Positions 60,786 to 64,000 of a stretch of 64,000 bases of DNA are shown here, in pieces. The stretch covers positions 496,001 through 560,000 of the forward strand of contig NZ_CP047491.1 of NCBI RefSeq assembly GCF_009931115.1, in the 5' to 3' direction. This DNA comes from Microbulbifer hydrolyticus. Its GTDB lineage: Bacteria > Pseudomonadota > Gammaproteobacteria > Pseudomonadales > Cellvibrionaceae. Position numbers and translations under genes: made by a program. The notes under the pieces were generated by a model. That model worked only from the letters and a program-made list of their open reading frames with translations. It did no database searches and was not told where the DNA came from. How positions within the stretch are numbered: the stretch's first letter is position 1; every line of letters begins with the position of its first letter.

Positions 60786-63700
60786 ATGCAGGGCATCATT
60801 GGATGGTTCGTCCGTAACAGTAAGGCCGCCAACCTGCTGATGATCATGATCATCATTGGCGGTCTTTATGGTGTCTTCAAAGTTGGGCGGGAAGTATTCC
60901 CGGCCATCAACCCGGGTATCGTGCGGATAGACATCAGCTACCCGGGTGCCGGCCCCGCCGAAGTGGAGCAGCAGGTTACCCAGCGGGTGGAGCAGGCCAT
61001 TTCCGAAGTGAAGGGCATCAAGGAGATCAATTCCAGGTCTAGCCGCAGCCACAGCACCGTGGAAGTCAAGGCAACAGACGGCTACGACCAGCTGCGGCTG
61101 CTGAATGACATTAAGGTCCGGGTGGACTCGGTCAACACCTTCCCCAGTGATATCGAGCGCCCGGTTGTTGCCCTGCAAGAGTGGGAGCAGCAGATGATGA
61201 TGATCGCCATCGGCGGTCCCGTCTCGCCGCGCCAGCTCAAAGACACGGCTCTGGACCTGCGCGACAAGCTGATGCTGTTACCGGGTGTTCGCCGTGTGGA
61301 CGTGTGGGGTGATCGCGACGATGAGGTTTCCATCGAGGTTTCCGAAATCGACCTGCGTCGCTACAACCTCTCGTTCGACGATGTGGCCAATGCGGTACGC
61401 CGCTCTTCACTGGACCTGCCCGCCGGTATGGTGCGTTCCGACCGCGGGGATATCCAGGTGCAGACCCGCGGCCAGGCCTACAAGGGTGCCGACTTCGAAC
61501 GCATCCCGCTTGTGAGTCGCAAGGACGGAACCCAGTTGCTGCTCGGCGATGTGGCCAAAGTGCACGACGGTTTCGAGGAAGAGGGGTCGGTGATCCGCTT
61601 CAACGGCAAGCCGGCGATGAACCTGCGGGTGATGCAAGGTGAGCCGCTGGACGTGGTGGCTACGGCAGAAGCCATCCGCGAGTTCATGACCGAAGCGCGC
61701 GAAACGCTGCCCCCAGGCATGCAGTTCGAGAGCTGGTTCGATTTCTCCGAAGCCTACGAAAGCCGCATGAGCATGTTGTTCTGGAATGCGGTAACCGGCC
61801 TGGCACTGGTGTTCGTGTTGCTGATGCTGTTCCTGCGCCCGGCGCTGTCAGTATGGGTGACCATTGGTATTTTCACCGCCTTTATGGGCGCCTTCTGGCT
61901 GCTGCCCATGACCGGCGTCACCCTGAACATGCTGTCGCTGTTTGCTTTCCTGATGATCCTGGGGATCGTGGTGGATGATGCAATCATCGTGGGGGAAGCG
62001 GTGCATGCCGCCCACGATCGCGGTGAAACCGGCCTTCAGGCCGCAGAGGCCGGTGTGAAAACCGTCTCCGCGCCGGTGATTTTCGCCGTGGTTTCCACCA
62101 TGGTGTTCTTTGTGCCGATGCTCTTCCTGCCCGGCTATACCTCGCAGATGATGATGCCGCTGCCGGTAGTGGTACTGCTGTGCCTGTCTTTCTCTCTGGT
62201 GGAATCGCTGCTGATTCTGCCGGCGCACCTGGTGAAGCTGAAGCCGGAGCAGCCGGCGACCTCCGGAATCGGGCGCAAGCTGCAGGATGTGCGCGGCAAA
62301 TTTGCCGGTGCCATGAAGACGGCTGGCGAGAAGTATTACCTGCCGTTGCTGGAAAAGTCCCTGAGCAATAGCCGTGCCACGGTGATGATCTTCTTCATGG
62401 CGCTGATCCTGTCGCTTGCGGTATTCAAAGGTGGCTACATCGGTTCTTCCTTCTCACCGGAAGTGCCTTCCGACCTGCTGGAACTGCGTACCACCATGGC
62501 CCAGGGCGAGTCTTTCGAAGAAACCAAGCGCGTGATGCAGCAGTTTGAGCGCGCCGGTGAGCAGCTGGCGAAAGATCCCGAAATGCTGGCGTTGAATGGC
62601 GGTAAAGACTTCGTGCGCAACACCATGGTGTTCTTGTGGCGGGGCAATGTCACCGTGTTGTTGCAGCTATACGACGGTGAGCAGCGAGATGTGACATCCG
62701 AGCAGCTGGCGCTCAAGTGGCGTGAGTACATCGGCAAGCTGCCGGCCAGTGTGGAAGAGATGAATATCCAGCACACCATCAACGATGGTGGCAAGGGCAT
62801 GTCCCTGAACCTGAGCACGGCTTCCGGCGATATGAGCGAAATGCGCCGCGCCGCGGATGCGATCAAGAAAGAGCTGAATGCGTTTGCCGGTGTCTACGAT
62901 GTGCGCGACAACCTGATCAGTGCGCGCCAGGATATCGAAATCCAGCTGAAGCCCCATGCCACCAATCTGGGCATTGGCCTCGCGGACGTGGCCAAGCAGG
63001 TGCGTCAGGGCTTCTACGGTGAAGAAGTCCAGCGTATTCCTCGCGGCCGCGAAGATGTGCGTGTGATGGTGCGCTACCCGAAAGAGGAGCGCGCGAATGA
63101 GGAGCAGATCGACCGTATCCGCATTCGCACCAATGAAGGGGAGATTCCTTTCAGTGCCGTGGCCGAGGCCTTGTACGTTCCGGGCTATACCACCATCCGC
63201 CGCAACGACCGTGAACGCACCGTGCAGATTACAGCAGAGCTGGTCCCGGGTACGGCCCCAGCGCACGAAATCCTGAAGGAGCTGCGCGACAAGAACCTGA
63301 AAAAATGGGAACGCCAGTTCCCGGGCTTCACCTTGAGAACTGCCGGTGAGATGCAGGAGGAGAACGATTTCGTGATCGCGCTCATTGCGTACTTCTTATT
63401 CTCCGTGTTTGTGATTTACGCCTTGCTGGCCATTGCCTTCCGCTCCTACTCGCAACCGCTGCTGATTCTCACCGCGGTACCTTTCGGGTTCTTTGGTGCA
63501 ATCGTCGGCCATCTGCTGATGGGGTACAACATCAGCATCATGTCCATGCTTGGCTTCCTGGCCGCCGCGGGTGTGGTGGTGAACGACAATCTGGTATTGA
63601 TGGACCGTATCAACCAGCTGCGTGCCGAGGGCATGGCCGTGATGGATGCGGTGGTGCAGGCGGGCCGGGATCGCTTCCGTCCGATTATCCTGACATCCAT

Positions 63701-63920
63701 CACCACCTTTATCGGCTTGATGCCGATCATGTTCGAGCGCTCGATCCAGGCCCAGTTCCTGATCCCGATGGTGGTCAGCCTTGCGTTCGGCGTACTTTGC
63801 GCCACCTTCGTGACCCTGTTGCTGGTGCCAAACCTGTACAAGGTAATCGAGACACTTCGCCCCAAGCTGAAAGGTGACAAGTCCTCTGAACAAGTGCACG
63901 TCAGCGTTGAGAATGCCTGA
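60786..63920 (+). CDS. RND efflux permease
   Basis: A 1044-aa complete RND transporter with twelve predicted helices and two large periplasmic loops. VEQQVTQRVEQAISEVKGIK, IMGIVVDDAI-like LGIVVDDAIIVGEAVHAAHD (helix 4 proton-relay Asp pair), AAAGVVVNDNLVLMDRINQL and ITTFIGLMPIMFERSIQAQF are characteristic. It is closest to the poorly characterised CusA/AcrB-like multidrug group rather than a metal pump, since the methionine ladder is not evident. Works with the adaptor upstream. Confidence 0.93.
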   Translation: MQGIIGWFVRNSKAANLLMIMIIIGGLYGVFKVGREVFPAINPGIVRIDISYPGAGPAEVEQQVTQRVEQAISEVKGIKEINSRSSRSHSTVEVKATDGYDQLRLLNDIKVRVDSVNTFPSDIERPVVALQEWEQQMMMIAIGGPVSPRQLKDTALDLRDKLMLLPGVRRVDVWGDRDDEVSIEVSEIDLRRYNLSFDDVANAVRRSSLDLPAGMVRSDRGDIQVQTRGQAYKGADFERIPLVSRKDGTQLLLGDVAKVHDGFEEEGSVIRFNGKPAMNLRVMQGEPLDVVATAEAIREFMTEARETLPPGMQFESWFDFSEAYESRMSMLFWNAVTGLALVFVLLMLFLRPALSVWVTIGIFTAFMGAFWLLPMTGVTLNMLSLFAFLMILGIVVDDAIIVGEAVHAAHDRGETGLQAAEAGVKTVSAPVIFAVVSTMVFFVPMLFLPGYTSQMMMPLPVVVLLCLSFSLVESLLILPAHLVKLKPEQPATSGIGRKLQDVRGKFAGAMKTAGEKYYLPLLEKSLSNSRATVMIFFMALILSLAVFKGGYIGSSFSPEVPSDLLELRTTMAQGESFEETKRVMQQFERAGEQLAKDPEMLALNGGKDFVRNTMVFLWRGNVTVLLQLYDGEQRDVTSEQLALKWREYIGKLPASVEEMNIQHTINDGGKGMSLNLSTASGDMSEMRRAADAIKKELNAFAGVYDVRDNLISARQDIEIQLKPHATNLGIGLADVAKQVRQGFYGEEVQRIPRGREDVRVMVRYPKEERANEEQIDRIRIRTNEGEIPFSAVAEALYVPGYTTIRRNDRERTVQITAELVPGTAPAHEILKELRDKNLKKWERQFPGFTLRTAGEMQEENDFVIALIAYFLFSVFVIYALLAIAFRSYSQPLLILTAVPFGFFGAIVGHLLMGYNISIMSMLGFLAAAGVVVNDNLVLMDRINQLRAEGMAVMDAVVQAGRDRFRPIILTSITTFIGLMPIMFERSIQAQFLIPMVVSLAFGVLCATFVTLLLVPNLYKVIETLRPKLKGDKSSEQVHVSVENA

Positions 63921-64000
63921 ATGAGGTTGTGCCGCCGGACTACTCTGGGGTTCGGTGGCACTCCCTGGTCGGGGCGGGGTAATCCGACACTCCACAACCT

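Noticed and set aside
1-64000. tRNA, rRNA, insertion sequences or prophage genes
   Set aside because: I read the intergenic regions for tRNA-like ends and for transposase or integrase motifs in the translations and saw none; a short tRNA could still be missed by eye.

Overview
The window looks like a chromosomal segment of a marine, heterotrophic gammaproteobacterium, most likely Microbulbifer or a near relative in Cellvibrionales. This is an inference from gene content: a BioH-BioC fusion, a carboxyspermidine-type polyamine pathway, complete leucine (liu) and histidine (hut) degradation loci, and a secreted lipoprotein with a polyserine linker, typical of polysaccharide-degrading bacteria of that group. 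I see no rRNA, tRNA, prophage, insertion sequence or CRISPR. Most of the DNA is densely coding with moderately high GC; the region around 54.05-54.57 kb is AT-richer and looks more recently disturbed.

Layout. 1-2.3 kb: the 3' part of bioHC, a secreted cyclase-family protein, and the decayed remnant of a YcaQ-like gene. 2.3-9.6 kb (minus strand): two secreted DUF6515-type proteins flank a polyamine cluster (speA, carboxyspermidine dehydrogenase, nspC-type decarboxylase, speB). 9.9-11.1 kb: panC-panD. 11.4-16.9 kb: a CoA-transferase/GNAT fusion, an HDAC-type deacetylase, a cupin and acetyl-CoA synthetase, an arrangement reminiscent of Bacillus acuA-acuC-acsA. 17-24.9 kb: a universal stress protein, small membrane proteins, a VOC protein, a PadR regulator, an AlaE exporter with an Asp/Glu-type racemase, a degenerate histidine-kinase-like protein and a DUF945 protein. 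24.9-32.5 kb: liuRABCDE on the minus strand with a 28-bp perfect palindrome (probable LiuR operator) upstream. 32.6-39.3 kb: hutC-hutU-hutH diverging from hutI-hutG around a HutC-type operator. 39.3-47.7 kb: a membrane-anchored Nudix protein, a class C beta-lactamase, a phosphopantetheinyl transferase, a RetSat-like FAD oxidoreductase, TetR, an iron-dependent alcohol dehydrogenase, a thioesterase and an RluA-family synthase. 47.9-51.8 kb: a TetR-led acyl-CoA operon. 51.8-56.8 kb: secreted proteins (a propeptide-like protein, a zinc metalloprotease with crystallin-like and CBM6-like modules, a polyserine lipoprotein). 56.9-63.9 kb: tex and an RND efflux pair.

The most notable non-gene signal is a set of five dispersed intergenic elements of about 95-105 bp (near 11.29, 27.98, 28.97, 30.76 and 36.10 kb). 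Each has near-perfect 20-21 bp outer arms enclosing two hairpins, so it can fold as a cloverleaf. All ten hairpin tips read CA[GT]GGA[TC]G on one strand, which closely resembles the CsrA/RsmA RNA-binding site. Three elements sit at consecutive junctions of the liu operon and one lies between hutC and hutU. A second non-local signal is an 18-bp operator-like sequence beside padR (19.71 kb) that recurs with two changes upstream of the RetSat-like oxidoreductase (42.29 kb), suggesting a two-locus PadR regulon.
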